Numbered from the stretch's first letter, positions 1 through 8,689 are shown. The stretch is DNA of 40,263 nucleotides from Comamonadaceae bacterium (GCA_947453965.1 CANGIQ010000026.1:1-40263); one strand, 5' to 3'. Numbers and translations are program-made. The notes: generated from the sequence alone by a model not told the origin.

Positions 1-390
1 CGGGTCGTCGTTGGTCACCACTTCGCCCGCAGGCTTGTGGTACGCAATGACGCGGGGTGGTGGTGGCGCAATGCGCACCTTGAGCAGCTTGCCGTTGACC
101 TTGATTTGGTCACCGAACTGAATGCGTTGGCCCACGTGGGCAGGCTCATTGTTCACCGACACGCGGCCTTCGGCAATTAAACGCTCCATCTCGATGCGCG
201 AGCCCAAGCCTGACTGGGCCAGCACTTTGTGCAACTTGGGCGATTCAGGCTGGGGCAGCAAAACGCGCTTGCCGAGCGTGTCTTCTTCGCGGGTGGCTTC
301 GAGGTCGAAGTCGCCCGAGACCACATCGGCAAACTCGAAAGCCGCTTCGTCTTCTGGCGTGCCCCCGATGTCTTCAATTTCAGGATTCAT
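1..390 (-). CDS. rluB: 23S rRNA pseudouridine synthase RluB, N-terminal part (runs off window)
   Basis: This is the first 130 codons of an RsuA/RluB-family pseudouridine synthase; the rest lies beyond base 1. RluB makes pseudouridine 2605 in 23S rRNA. After an acidic stretch of about 50 residues comes a clear S4 RNA-binding domain ([14 protein letters not shown], then [10 protein letters not shown] and GDQIKVNGK), then the start of the catalytic domain ([18 protein letters not shown]). The catalytic aspartate would lie outside the window. The ATG at 390 is chosen because it sits inside the end of scpB and overlaps its stop by 11 bases in another frame, which suggests translational coupling. 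The scpB-rluB order is common in proteobacteria. RluB rather than RsuA is inferred from this context and the S4 wording. Confidence 0.9.
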   Translation of the reverse strand, partial: MNPEIEDIGGTPEDEAAFEFADVVSGDFDLEATREEDTLGKRVLLPQPESPKLHKVLAQSGLGSRIEMERLIAEGRVSVNNEPAHVGQRIQFGDQIKVNGKLLKVRIAPPPPRVIAYHKPAGEVVTNDDP

Positions 391-1114
391 GGGGTTTATC
401 GCCGTCAGAGGCGCTCTCAATTTTTTCTTCAGGTGTTTCGTCTGGCACCAGCTCAAACGCAGGTGCTGCTTCCAGCGCATCGCTGCTTGTGGCGGTGTCG
501 GTCTCGGCGGCGGCATCCAGCACGGGTGCATCCACGCCGTCTAAGGCCAGCTGAGGCGCAGGGTCGTCCTCGCCCAAACGGGCAAAGGCATTGGCTTGCG
601 CCTGGGCGGTGTCGTACACGGGCAATTGGTCCAGCGATGCCAGACCCAGATCGTCCAAGAACTGACGTGTGGTGGCATACAGGCCGGGGCGACCCACGGT
701 TTCGCGGTGGCCAATGACCTCCACCCAACCACGGTCTTCGAGCTGCTTGAGCACGAGTGAGTTGATGGTCACGCCACGGATGTCTTCCATGTCACCGCGT
801 GTCACCGGCTGGCGGTAGGCAATGATGGCCAAGGTTTCCATGGCCGCGCGCGTGTATTTGGGTGGTTTTTCGGGGTTCAGGCGGTCCAGGTACTCGCGCA
901 TCTGGGGCCGGCTTTGAAAACGCCAGCCCGAGGCCACTTGCACCAGCTCCACACCGCGCTGCGCCCAGTCGAGTTGCAGCTCTTCGAGCAAGGTTTTGAT
1001 GGTGTCAGCCCCCAAGTCGTCTTGAAACAGCACGCGCAATTCGCGGACTTGGATGGGCTGGTGCGAGCAAATCAGGGCGGTCTCAAGGACACGCTTGGCA
1101 TCCACGGTGTTCAT
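380..1114 (-). CDS. scpB: Segregation and condensation protein ScpB
   Basis: ScpB is the winged-helix partner of kleisin ScpA in the SMC condensin complex, which compacts and segregates the chromosome. The 244-residue protein carries the family core in residues about 5-160: [11 protein letters not shown] near the N-terminus, GWRFQSRP, the highly typical [18 protein letters not shown], then GRPGLYATT and FLDDLGL. The tail after about residue 175 is acidic, low in complexity and longer than in short ScpB proteins, as is common in Burkholderiales. The stop overlaps the rluB start. scpA is not visible; upstream is rluD, 133 bases away. The start is ATG at 1114 ([11 protein letters not shown]). 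Confidence 0.95.
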   Translation of the reverse strand: MNTVDAKRVLETALICSHQPIQVRELRVLFQDDLGADTIKTLLEELQLDWAQRGVELVQVASGWRFQSRPQMREYLDRLNPEKPPKYTRAAMETLAIIAYRQPVTRGDMEDIRGVTINSLVLKQLEDRGWVEVIGHRETVGRPGLYATTRQFLDDLGLASLDQLPVYDTAQAQANAFARLGEDDPAPQLALDGVDAPVLDAAAETDTATSSDALEAAPAFELVPDETPEEKIESASDGDKPHES

Positions 1115-1148
1115 CGTGTGAGTTCCGGGTCAAGGGTCGAGGGCAAAG

Positions 1149-1170
1149 GCCTCGAAATTCATCTCGAGGC
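1149..1170. terminator. Small hairpin between rluD and scpB
   Basis: A perfect 7-base inverted repeat, GCCTCGA and TCGAGGC, with an 8-base loop, lies in the 133-base gap between the rluD stop and the scpB start. On the minus strand no T-run follows, so it is at best a weak or Rho-assisted stop or a processing site. The rest of the gap shows nothing I can name. Confidence 0.3.
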
Positions 1171-1247
1171 AGTTTGAAGGCAAAGCGAGGCGGACGGGGC
1201 CACCTGTGTTGGGCATTTGCAGGCCAGAGCCAAAGGGCTCACCGCTT

Positions 1248-2291
1248 TCACAAGCGTTGGCGCAATTCTAACCGAGCCAACAACTGCGTCATATCGTCTG
1301 GCAGCGGGGCCTCAAAAGACAGCGCTTGACCCGTGATCGGGTGCTCAAAGCTCAAGCGAAAGGCATGCAAGGCTTGGCGCTCAATGCCCATGGTCATGGG
1401 CCCTGCATACAAAGAGTCTCCCACCAAGGGGTGGCCAATGTGTGCCATATGGACGCGAATCTGGTGGGTGCGGCCGGTGTGCAAGGTGCATTGCACCAAG
1501 CAGGCTTCTTCCTGGCTGTCCAAGGCGTCAAAGGTGGTGTGGGCTTCTTTGCCGGGCAAACGCTCTAAATCGACCACGGCCATGCGCAAGCGGTTGCGGT
1601 AATCGCGACCAATCGCCGCCACTACATCGCGGTTACTGTTGCCATTCCATTTGCGATACGCCACCGCCAGGTACTCGCGGTGTACCTCGCGTGCGGCAAT
1701 CATCTCGACCAAGGCATCCATGCAACGGCGTGTGCGGGCCACCACCATCAAGCCACTGGTGTCTTTGTCCAAACGGTGGACGATACCCGCACGGGGCAAC
1801 ATGACGGCTTGCGGGTCCAGGGCCAACAAACCGTTGAGCAGCGTGCCGCTCCAGTTACCGGGCGCCGGATGGACCACCAAACCCGCAGGTTTGTTCAAAA
1901 TCCGCAAATCGTCGTCTTCGTAGACCACATCCAACGGAATGTTTTCAGGCTTGAACGCCTGACTTTGTGGGGTGGGACGCAGGGCCACGTGGTAGCGCTC
2001 GCCCATGCGCACTTTGACCGAGGCCTTGCCCATCACGCGCGGTGTCGGGGCCAAACAACTCACACAGCCCTCACTCAGCAACTGCTGTGAAAAGCTGCGT
2101 GAAAACTCCGGCAGCAAAATTGCTAAGGCCCGATCCAAGCGCTCGCCGTGCATGGCAGTGGGGATCTCGAGCTCTCGCCATTCGACCTCGGGGCCATCGA
2201 TCAAGTCGATTTGCTCGTCAGGCAAGGCAGATACCTCGTCCAGAATGTGAGCGGATGACTGAGCCGATAGAATGGTTTGACTTTGCTTCAA
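1248..2291 (-). CDS. rluD: 23S rRNA pseudouridine 1911/1915/1917 synthase RluD
   Basis: RluD modifies helix 69 of 23S rRNA. An S4-like region (RLDRALAILLPEFSRS, about residues 51-66) precedes the RluA-type catalytic domain: ILNKPAGLVVHPAPG, then GIVHRLDKDTSG with the catalytic aspartate at about residue 175, and the family signature HTGRTHQIRVH. The 347-residue length fits the family. The longest start is TTG at 2291, but no ribosome binding site is visible before it and it lies only 11 bases from the divergent bamD start. An in-frame TTG at 2204, about 21 residues before the conserved RLD, is a reasonable alternative, so the N-terminus is uncertain. Family assignment is firm; RluD rather than RluC rests on motif spacing and the bamD (comL) neighbour, a widespread arrangement. 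Confidence 0.93.
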   Translation of the reverse strand: MKQSQTILSAQSSAHILDEVSALPDEQIDLIDGPEVEWRELEIPTAMHGERLDRALAILLPEFSRSFSQQLLSEGCVSCLAPTPRVMGKASVKVRMGERYHVALRPTPQSQAFKPENIPLDVVYEDDDLRILNKPAGLVVHPAPGNWSGTLLNGLLALDPQAVMLPRAGIVHRLDKDTSGLMVVARTRRCMDALVEMIAAREVHREYLAVAYRKWNGNSNRDVVAAIGRDYRNRLRMAVVDLERLPGKEAHTTFDALDSQEEACLVQCTLHTGRTHQIRVHMAHIGHPLVGDSLYAGPMTMGIERQALHAFRLSFEHPITGQALSFEAPLPDDMTQLLARLELRQRL

Positions 2292-2302
2292 GAGGGTGAC
2301 CT

Positions 2303-3112
2303 GTGGTGTTACGTATCAAATTATCGACGGTGTGGATGCCTTTGGGGCTGAGTGCAGCCATTCTTTTGTCTGCTTGCACGCCGAGCAACTACGATCCGAC
2401 CGCCACTTGGAGCGTCGACAAGCTCTACAACGAAGCCAAAGACGAGATGGCGGCTGGCGGTTACGACAAAGCCATTGGCTTCTACGAGAAACTTGAAGGC
2501 CGTGCCGCAGGCACGCCGCTGGCACAACAAGCGCAGCTCGACAAAGCGTGGGCCCAGTACAAAACCAACGAACCCATCCAAGCCGTGGCCACGCTGGATC
2601 GTTTCATCAAACTGCACCCAGCCAGCCCAGCGCTGGACTACGCCCTGTACCTCAAAGGCTTGGTCAATTTCAACGACAACCTGGGGCTTTTTTCGTCATT
2701 GGCCGAGCAAGATTTGGCCGAGCGTGACCCCAAGCAAGCCAAGGAATCGTTTGAAGCCTTCCGTGAGCTTGCACAACGCTTTCCCAACTCCAAATACACC
2801 CCCGATGCACGCTTGCGCATGGCGTTCATCAAAAACTCGCTGGCCCGCTCCGATGTGCACGTGGCCCGCTTTTATTTGCAGCGTGGCGCTTATGTAGCCG
2901 CCATGAACCGCGCCCAAGCAGCGGTGCAGGAATACCGCGATGTGCCTGCAGTTGAAGAAGCTTTGTTCATCCTCTACCAGTGCTATGACAAACTGGGCTT
3001 GGAACAACTGCGCAACGACACACGACGCGTACTCGAAAGCACCTACCCCAACAGCGCCTTCCTCTATCCCGAACGCGCCACCACTAAAAAGTCGTGGTGG
3101 CAGCTTTGGTGA
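2303..3112 (+). CDS. bamD: Outer membrane protein assembly factor BamD
   Basis: BamD is the essential lipoprotein of the BAM complex that inserts beta-barrels into the outer membrane. The GTG at 2303 is preceded by AAGAGGG at a good distance. The N-terminus is a lipoprotein signal (MVLRIKLS, hydrophobic core, ILLSAC) with the lipidated cysteine at residue 25. The 269-residue mature chain is made of TPR-like helical repeats with typical phrases such as YNEAKDEMAAGGYDKAIGFYEKLE, DRFIKLHPASPALDYALYLKGL and RFPNSKYTPDARLRM. Length and motifs match BamD/ComL. Its promoter must overlap the first codons annotated for the divergent rluD. Its 3' end overlaps the convergent helicase gene by 29 bases. 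Confidence 0.96.
   Translation: MVLRIKLSTVWMPLGLSAAILLSACTPSNYDPTATWSVDKLYNEAKDEMAAGGYDKAIGFYEKLEGRAAGTPLAQQAQLDKAWAQYKTNEPIQAVATLDRFIKLHPASPALDYALYLKGLVNFNDNLGLFSSLAEQDLAERDPKQAKESFEAFRELAQRFPNSKYTPDARLRMAFIKNSLARSDVHVARFYLQRGAYVAAMNRAQAAVQEYRDVPAVEEALFILYQCYDKLGLEQLRNDTRRVLESTYPNSAFLYPERATTKKSWWQLW
3077..3101. terminator. Bidirectional hairpin in the overlapping 3' ends of bamD and the helicase gene
   Basis: A perfect 8-base inverted repeat, GCCACCAC and GTGGTGGC, with a 9-base loop lies across the last codons of both convergent genes. There is no T-run on either side, so it is not a classical intrinsic terminator. It could block collision of converging transcripts or protect their 3' ends. 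Confidence 0.4.
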
Positions 3113-5204
3113 TGGCGTCTTGGTGCAAGACCTCAATCGCTTGCGCCAACTCATTCGCGGTATTGAGCTGACGCATGGGGGGTAAGGCCGCAATCAAGCG
3201 GCGGCCATAGCCGGTGGTGACCAAGCGGTTGTCACACAAGACCAGCACCCCTTGGTCGGTTTCGCAGCGAATCAAACGCCCAGCCCCCTGCTTCAGGGCC
3301 ACCACAGCCTCAGGCACAAAGTAATCATTGAAGGGGCTGCGCCCCTGGGCTTCCAAGCGTTTGCTGCGGGCTTCGACCAGCGGGTCGTTGGGCGGCGGAA
3401 ACGGCAACTTGTCGATCACCACCAATTGCAGCGCATCACCGGGCACATCAAAGCCCTCCCAGAAAGTGGCCGAGGCCACCAGCACACAACCGCCCTCGCC
3501 TGGCTTGGCGCCTTCGCGAAAACGATCCATCAAATGTCGCTTGGGCCACTCGCCTTGCACCAACACCTCGATGCCTGAACCTTCGAGCTGCTGCTTCATC
3601 ACATCACCAATGGCACGCAACGCGCGCAAGGTGGTGGTCAGCACCAAGGTGCGGCCACCCAATCGGCGCACCGCATCAGCAGCTAGTGCAGCGACTTGGG
3701 CGCTGTGAGCGGGGTCATTCGGCCGCACGATATCGCGCGGCACATACAAGGCCGCTTGTGCGGGATAGTCAAATGGACTGCCCACGCGCAAGACCTGGGC
3801 CGACTCCAAGCCACAGGGCTCGGTGAACCAACGCAAGCGTGGGTCGTCGCCCAAGGTGGCGGAAGTAAAAATCCAACTGCGTGAACGCGCGTCTTCTGGC
3901 GGCTGTGCAACATGGGGCTCTAAGGCGTTGAAGGCCTCTTCATCGTCTTGCCAAGGCGCATCTTCTGCAAGCGGATCGTCGGCTGCCGTCGCGCTACCTT
4001 GGCGCATCAAACGGTCACGCACGGTTTGGGCAATGTCCAACGGCGCTTCCATCAAACGCATTTGCGAGGCACTCACGTCCATCCAACGCACGGCATCGGG
4101 CGCGCAGGGGTTGAGGAAGGCATCCACGCGTTTGGCGATCTCGGCCACCCGGTCGTGCAAGCGCATGAAGTCGGGCGCAATTTCACTCACGGTGTCCAAC
4201 GCTTGCAGGGCCTGCACGCAGGCTGCGCCCACGTCTTGCAAAGACTGGGCCCAAGCGCCGGGATGAATGCCCTCAGGCGCGTCTTCTGTCCAGCGCAGCT
4301 TGACAGCACCTGGGCGCTTACCACCGATCAAACGAAGTTCACGCGCAGCGCGCTCCAGGCCCGAACACACGCCCTGCCAATCGGCCAAGCCGCGCGCCAG
4401 TTGCAAGCCGGTGGCCAAGATGTCGCGGGTCACGTCCAACAGTTGGGCCGTGCCCAGTTGGTGACCCAAGAAGTTCACACCGGTTTCGTTGAGCTGATGG
4501 GCTTCGTCAAAAATCACCACGCGCACGCTGGGGAGCAATTCGGCCATGCCGGTTTCGCGCACGGCCATGTCGGCAAAAAACAAATGGTGGTTGATCACCA
4601 CCACATCGGCCGCCAAGGCCTCACGGCGTGCCGCGTTGACATGGCAGGTTTTGAACTTTGGACATTGCGAGCCCAAACAGTTCTCGCGATTCGAGGTGAT
4701 GAGCGGAATCAAGGGCGAGCGCTCATCCAAACCCGGCAACTCAGCCAAGTCGCCCGTGCGGGTGCTCAGCGACCAGGTCTCCACCCGCGACAACAAATGC
4801 ACCGTGTGTCGGTCGGGCATGGTGGTGTCGCGTCGGGCCAGTTCCATGCGGTGCGTGCACAGATAGCTGCTGCGCCCCTTGAGCAAGGCCAAACGGACGG
4901 GCAAGTTCAAGGCCTGCACCAAACGCGGCAAGTCGCGCGCAAACAATTGGTCTTGCAAGGCCTTGGTGGCGGTAGACAACAGCACACGCTCACCACTGAG
5001 TAGCGCGGGCACCAAATACGCAAAGGTTTTGCCCACGCCTGTGCCTGCTTCCACCACCAAACTGCCGCCGTGCGACACCACATCGGCCACCGCCAAGGCC
5101 ATTTCGGTTTGACCGTCACGCGGCTGGAATTGTTCGGTGGCACGGGCCAGCACCCCCAAGGGTGCAAACGCCTCTTGCACCATGGCGCGCAAAGGATGGC
5201 TCAT
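3084..5204 (-). CDS. ATP-dependent DNA helicase, DinG/YoaA (XPD-like) family
   Basis: This is a 706-residue superfamily 2 iron-sulfur helicase, expected to unwind damaged or structured DNA 5' to 3'. Visible motifs are a Q-motif region near residues 26-33, Walker A VEAGTGVGKT (51-60), motif Ia STATKALQDQL, cysteines at 116, 176, 181 and 187 that would bind the 4Fe-4S cluster, motif II DEAH (233-236), and a C-terminal motor with ASATFWEGFDVPG and QGAGRLIR. Length and the cysteine set fit YoaA/DinG; I cannot separate the two subgroups, so no symbol is given. The ATG shares bases with the stop of the small gene upstream (TAATG), so translation is probably coupled. The gene is last in a four-gene operon with zapE. 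Confidence 0.92.
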   Translation of the reverse strand: MSHPLRAMVQEAFAPLGVLARATEQFQPRDGQTEMALAVADVVSHGGSLVVEAGTGVGKTFAYLVPALLSGERVLLSTATKALQDQLFARDLPRLVQALNLPVRLALLKGRSSYLCTHRMELARRDTTMPDRHTVHLLSRVETWSLSTRTGDLAELPGLDERSPLIPLITSNRENCLGSQCPKFKTCHVNAARREALAADVVVINHHLFFADMAVRETGMAELLPSVRVVIFDEAHQLNETGVNFLGHQLGTAQLLDVTRDILATGLQLARGLADWQGVCSGLERAARELRLIGGKRPGAVKLRWTEDAPEGIHPGAWAQSLQDVGAACVQALQALDTVSEIAPDFMRLHDRVAEIAKRVDAFLNPCAPDAVRWMDVSASQMRLMEAPLDIAQTVRDRLMRQGSATAADDPLAEDAPWQDDEEAFNALEPHVAQPPEDARSRSWIFTSATLGDDPRLRWFTEPCGLESAQVLRVGSPFDYPAQAALYVPRDIVRPNDPAHSAQVAALAADAVRRLGGRTLVLTTTLRALRAIGDVMKQQLEGSGIEVLVQGEWPKRHLMDRFREGAKPGEGGCVLVASATFWEGFDVPGDALQLVVIDKLPFPPPNDPLVEARSKRLEAQGRSPFNDYFVPEAVVALKQGAGRLIRCETDQGVLVLCDNRLVTTGYGRRLIAALPPMRQLNTANELAQAIEVLHQDAITKAATTTF

Positions 5205-5410
5205 TACGCGGGCTCTTTGGGATCGAGCAAACGCTCAATCTGTTGAATCTGGTCGCGCAAGCCCAGGCGGCGTTTTTTCAAACGACGCAGCATCAGCTCA
5301 TCCACAGGTTGGGTGAGACTGAGCCGGTCGATGCTGTCGTCCAAATCGGCATGCTCCATGCGCAGCTCAATCAGTTGACGTTCGGGTGAGCGCAGGTTTT
5401 CAACACTCAC
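5204..5410 (-). CDS. Small DUF465 (YdcH-like) protein
   Basis: This 68-residue charged, all-helical protein has the DUF465/YdcH signature: ELRMEHADLDDSIDRL in the first helix and LRRLKKRRLGLRDQIQQIERLL in the second. Such proteins form short helical hairpins or coiled coils; their function is not established. Its start overlaps the preceding stop by four bases (ATGA) and its stop overlaps the helicase start (TAATG), so it sits inside a tightly coupled operon. The assignment is by pattern and length; family members are usually 60-80 residues. Confidence 0.85.
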   Translation of the reverse strand: MSVENLRSPERQLIELRMEHADLDDSIDRLSLTQPVDELMLRRLKKRRLGLRDQIQQIERLLDPKEPA

Positions 5411-5973
5411 TTGGAAGCTCCGGGCACGGGCAAAGATGCCGCGGGCGGTTTGTCGCGCTCGCGGCGTTTTTTCTCCACATTGGCGCGGTGCTCCGCCGCT
5501 TCGCGTTGCTTGGCCTCATAGGCTTCGCGGTTGCCACCTTTGTTGGCATGGTCGATTTGTTTTTGTGCGTTTTTCTCAGCACGCTCTTGTGCTTGCTGCA
5601 TGGTTTGTGCCCGCTCGGCTTGCACATCTGGACTTTGTGCATCTGCATTTTTTTCAGCGATGCGGCGTTGGGTTTCAACGGCCTTGATTTGACGCTCAGC
5701 AGCGTTGAATTTCAACTCATCTTGGCGCAACACCGCATTGGCTTGGATACGTCGTTCACGCGCTTCATTGCGGCAGGTGATGACATCAAATTTTTGGTAA
5801 CAAATTTGCATGTCCTGTTGGTAGGTGGCATCGAGTTGCTGGCGGCGTTGTGCCAACTGCTGGCTTTGCGCTTGTCGCTCAGCCTCGCTGGGCGGCTTCA
5901 CATCAAGCTCGGTTTGGGCCAATGACAGCGTGCACGCACACCAAGCACTGAAAAAAAGAAAAAAGTGTTTCAT
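5407..5973 (-). CDS. Periplasmic coiled-coil protein of unknown function
   Basis: The 188-residue product starts with a signal peptide (MKHFFLFFSAWCACTLSLA, likely cut before QT). The rest is almost entirely charged helix rich in Gln, Ala, Arg and Glu, a probable long coiled coil from about residue 30 to 160, ending in a Pro/Ala-rich tail. Two cysteines (ICYQ and ITCRNE, nine residues apart in the middle) could form a disulfide. I do not recognise a named family. It overlaps zapE (ATGA) upstream and the DUF465 gene downstream, so it is co-translated with them, though zapE and the helicase act in the cytoplasm. A 179-codon antisense frame here is a shadow. Confidence 0.8.
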   Translation of the reverse strand: MKHFFLFFSAWCACTLSLAQTELDVKPPSEAERQAQSQQLAQRRQQLDATYQQDMQICYQKFDVITCRNEARERRIQANAVLRQDELKFNAAERQIKAVETQRRIAEKNADAQSPDVQAERAQTMQQAQERAEKNAQKQIDHANKGGNREAYEAKQREAAEHRANVEKKRRERDKPPAASLPVPGASK

Positions 5974-7067
5974 GTGAGTCCGGTATCCACCGTGCGGCGC
6001 TCCAGCGCCAAAAATTCGGCCGATTGCATTTCGTTCAAGCGCGACACCGTGCGTGGAAATTCATGCGACATCGGCCCTTCGGTGTACAAGGCTTCGGGCG
6101 CCACTTCGGCCGACATCATGAGCTTGACGCGGCGGTCATACAGCACATCCACCAACCAGGTGAAACGACGCGCTTCTGCAGCACGGTTGACGGGCATCAG
6201 CGGCACATCGCTCAAGAGCACCGTGTGGAACTGACTGGCGATTTCCAAATAGTCGTTTTGCGAACGCGGTCCACCACACAGATCTTTGAAGTTGAACCAC
6301 ACCACACCACCGGCACGCCGGCGGGCTTTGATTTCACGCGCCTCAATGTGCAACACCGGTGTCTCGTCTTGGCATTCGGCCAAGCGGTTGAAGGCATCGG
6401 TCATGGCCGCATCGGCTTGGGGCCCCAAGGGCGTCAAATACAAATCGACTTGCTCCAAGGTTCGGCGGCGGTAATCGGTGCCGTTGTCCACATTGATCAC
6501 TTCCAACGATTGGTTGAGCAAATCAATCGCGGGCAAGATGCGGTCGCGGTGCATGCCGCCTGGGTACAAGTCGTCAGGTTTGAAGTTGGAGGTGGTCACA
6601 AAGCCCACGCCGTTGTCGAACAAGGCATCGAGCAAGCGGTGCAAGATCATCGCGTCGGTGATGTCAGCCACATGGAATTCGTCAAAGCAAATCAGCTTGT
6701 AACGCTTGGCAATTTGCTGGCCCAAAATATCCAAGGGGTTGGCTTGGCCTTGCAGCTCCCGCAGCTCGCGGTGCACCTCGCGCATGAACTCATGAAAGTG
6801 CAAACGGGTTTTGCGCTGAATTGGCACCGCATCAAAAAAACAGTCCATCAAAAAACTCTTGCCGCGCCCCACCCCACCGTACATGTACACACCACGCGGA
6901 ATGGGCGGACGGTTGACGAGTTTTTTCAGCTTGTTCGAACGCTTTTCTTTGTAAGCTGCCCATTCGTTGGCGCAACGCTCCAGCGCATCAATGGCGCGCA
7001 ACTGCGCAGGGTCGCTTTGGAAGCCGCGAATTTCGAGTTCTTTGAGGTAATTTTCATGCACTGACAT
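5970..7067 (-). CDS. zapE: Cell division ATPase ZapE (AFG1-like)
   Basis: ZapE is an AAA-type ATPase of the AFG1 family that associates with the Z-ring in some proteobacteria. The 365-residue protein has Walker A GGVGRGKS (following PRGVYMY), Walker B LICFDEFHVADITDA, a sensor-like VTTSNFKPDDLYPGG and the C-terminal FTWLVDVLYDRRVKL, all typical. I chose the ATG at 7067 (MSVHENYLKELE) over one at 7136, because the longer version would translate an intrinsic terminator. It is the first of four overlapping genes ending with the DinG-type helicase. The start lies only 27 bases after the terminator of lpdA, so it needs a very close promoter or read-through. Confidence 0.93.
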   Translation of the reverse strand: MSVHENYLKELEIRGFQSDPAQLRAIDALERCANEWAAYKEKRSNKLKKLVNRPPIPRGVYMYGGVGRGKSFLMDCFFDAVPIQRKTRLHFHEFMREVHRELRELQGQANPLDILGQQIAKRYKLICFDEFHVADITDAMILHRLLDALFDNGVGFVTTSNFKPDDLYPGGMHRDRILPAIDLLNQSLEVINVDNGTDYRRRTLEQVDLYLTPLGPQADAAMTDAFNRLAECQDETPVLHIEAREIKARRRAGGVVWFNFKDLCGGPRSQNDYLEIASQFHTVLLSDVPLMPVNRAAEARRFTWLVDVLYDRRVKLMMSAEVAPEALYTEGPMSHEFPRTVSRLNEMQSAEFLALERRTVDTGLT

Positions 7068-7094
7068 ACAGGGGTCTATTGTGCCTTGCCCATG

Positions 7095-7125
7095 AAAAAA
7101 GCCCGCTGTTGCCAACGGGCTTTTT
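7095..7125 (-). terminator. Intrinsic terminator of the sucA-sucB-lpdA operon
   Basis: Read on the minus strand, an 8-base stem (GCCCGTTG paired with CAGCGGGC, one G-T pair) closes a GCAA tetraloop. It is flanked by an A-run before and six Ts after. It lies 25 bases past the lpdA stop. The A- and T-runs also make it able to work in the other direction. Confidence 0.9.
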
Positions 7126-7149
7126 GAACGTCGCATCTTGAAGTTTTGT

Positions 7150-8583
7150 TTAGAAATTCAAGGTGCGTTTGTCCACTGCCAAGGCAGCTTCTTTGGTCGC
7201 TTCGCTCAGCGATGGGTGCGCATGGCAAATGCGCGCGATGTCTTCGGCCGAGGCCTTGAACTCCATCGCAACCACAGCTTCAGAGATCAACTCAGAAACC
7301 TGTGGGCCCACCATGTGCACGCCCAGGATTTCGTCGGTGGTGGCATCGGCCAAAAACTTCACCATACCGGTGGTGTCGCCCAAAGCGCGGGCACGGCCGT
7401 TTGCAAGGAACGGGAAGGTGCCGGCCTTATACGCCACGCCATCGGCCTTGAGCTGTTGCTCGGTACGACCCACCCAAGCGATTTCGGGGCTGGTGTAGAT
7501 GACCCAAGGGATGGTGTTGAAGTTGACGTGACCATGCTGCCCAGCAATGCGCTCGGCCACGGCAACGCCCTCTTCTTCGGCTTTGTGCGCGAGCATGGGG
7601 CCACGCACCACGTCACCCACCGCCCACACGCCGGGGACGTTGGTTTTGCAATCGCCGTCGACCACAATGGCGCCGCGCTCGTCGAGCTGCAGGCCAATGG
7701 CTTCGGCGTTCAAACCAATCGTGTTGGGCACGCGGCCAATCGACACGATGAGTTTGTCAGCGTCCAACACCACCGCTTCGCCTTTGGCATTGGTGTAGTT
7801 GACGGTGACGCCCTTCTTGCCATTGACGATGTCGCCGACTTTCACGCCGAGTTCGATCTTCAAGCCTTGCTTGTCAAACGCTTTCTTGGCTTCTTTGGCG
7901 ATTTGCTCGTCCACCGCGCCCAGGAATGTGGGCAGACCTTCGAGGATGGTGACTTCTGAACCCAGACGGCGCCAGACAGAACCCATCTCCAAGCCGATCA
8001 CGCCGGAGCCAATCAAGGCCAGCTTCTTAGGCACCGCGCCGACGCGCAAGGCGCCGTCGTTGGACAGCACATTGACTTCGTCAAACGGTGTGCCTGGCAA
8101 GGCACGGGCATTGGAGCCGGTGGCAATGATGACTTGCTTGGCGGTAATCGCCTCTTCCGTCTTACCTGCCACATTGATCGTGTAGCCGCCTTCAGCCTTG
8201 CCCGCAAAGCTGCCGCGACCGTGGAAGAACGTGACCTTGTTTTTCTTGAACAGGTACAAGATGCCATCGTTGTTTTGCTTCACAACGTTGTCCTTGCGGG
8301 CAATCATCTTGGCCACATCCATCTTCACGTCCTTGGCGGTGATGCCATGCTCTGCGAAGTGGTGATTGGCATGCTCAAAGTGCTCGCTCGATTGCAGCAA
8401 AGCCTTAGAGGGAATGCAACCCACGTTGGTACAGGTGCCGCCAGGGGCTGGGCCACCGGCTGCGTTTTTCCACTCATCGATACACGCAACTTGGAAACCC
8501 AGTTGCGCGGCACGGATGGCGGCGATGTAGCCACCGGGGCCACCGCCGATGACGACGACGTCAAATTGTTTACTCATAGTCAA
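7150..8583 (-). CDS. lpdA: Dihydrolipoyl dehydrogenase (E3 of 2-oxoglutarate dehydrogenase)
   Basis: This flavoenzyme reoxidises the dihydrolipoyl groups of E2 and reduces NAD. The 477-residue protein has an N-terminal FAD fold ([21 protein letters not shown]), the redox disulfide [13 protein letters not shown], an NAD fold ([13 protein letters not shown]), a second FAD contact ([22 protein letters not shown]) and the C-terminal His-Glu pair in [23 protein letters not shown] before the ATG is a good ribosome binding site. It is third in the sucA-sucB-lpdA operon, so it is most likely the E3 of this complex and possibly shared with others. The strong terminator follows. Confidence 0.97.
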   Translation of the reverse strand: MTMSKQFDVVVIGGGPGGYIAAIRAAQLGFQVACIDEWKNAAGGPAPGGTCTNVGCIPSKALLQSSEHFEHANHHFAEHGITAKDVKMDVAKMIARKDNVVKQNNDGILYLFKKNKVTFFHGRGSFAGKAEGGYTINVAGKTEEAITAKQVIIATGSNARALPGTPFDEVNVLSNDGALRVGAVPKKLALIGSGVIGLEMGSVWRRLGSEVTILEGLPTFLGAVDEQIAKEAKKAFDKQGLKIELGVKVGDIVNGKKGVTVNYTNAKGEAVVLDADKLIVSIGRVPNTIGLNAEAIGLQLDERGAIVVDGDCKTNVPGVWAVGDVVRGPMLAHKAEEEGVAVAERIAGQHGHVNFNTIPWVIYTSPEIAWVGRTEQQLKADGVAYKAGTFPFLANGRARALGDTTGMVKFLADATTDEILGVHMVGPQVSELISEAVVAMEFKASAEDIARICHAHPSLSEATKEAALAVDKRTLNF

Positions 8584-8612
8584 TCCTTTGATTTATCAGG
8601 CAACCCGCGGAA

Positions 8613-8689
8613 CTGGCTCTGCCAGGCCGCTGGGTTGGCCCCCTTGAGGGGGGATTCGGCGACACGCAGTGCGCCGTAAACGGGGGTGA
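8613..8689. repeat. Structured intergenic element between sucB and lpdA
   Basis: The 106-base gap holds three small palindromes in series: CTGGC-TCT-GCCAG (8613-8625), the C-run/G-run CCCCCTTGAGGGGG (8639-8652), and GGCG...CGCC around the phrase ACACGCAGTGCGCC, followed by a G-run. From memory, similar C-run/G-run elements with this phrase occur between many genes in Comamonadaceae genomes; I could not search for that here. No other copy was noticed in this window. It may tune the relative expression of lpdA. Confidence 0.5.

Noticed and set aside
3948..5003. 351-codon plus-strand frame
   Set aside because: Antisense shadow of the helicase gene.
5386..5925. 179-codon plus-strand frame with membrane-like Leu/Phe stretches
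   Set aside because: It is the complement of a Gln/Ala/Arg/Glu-rich coiled coil, which always gives a hydrophobic antisense frame; it has no ribosome binding site.
6024..7064. 346-codon plus-strand frame
   Set aside because: Antisense shadow of zapE, which has unmistakable AAA motifs.
7068..7136. Longer N-terminus for zapE
   Set aside because: The extra 23 codons are the lpdA terminator read as protein, and the conserved start is MSVHENYL.
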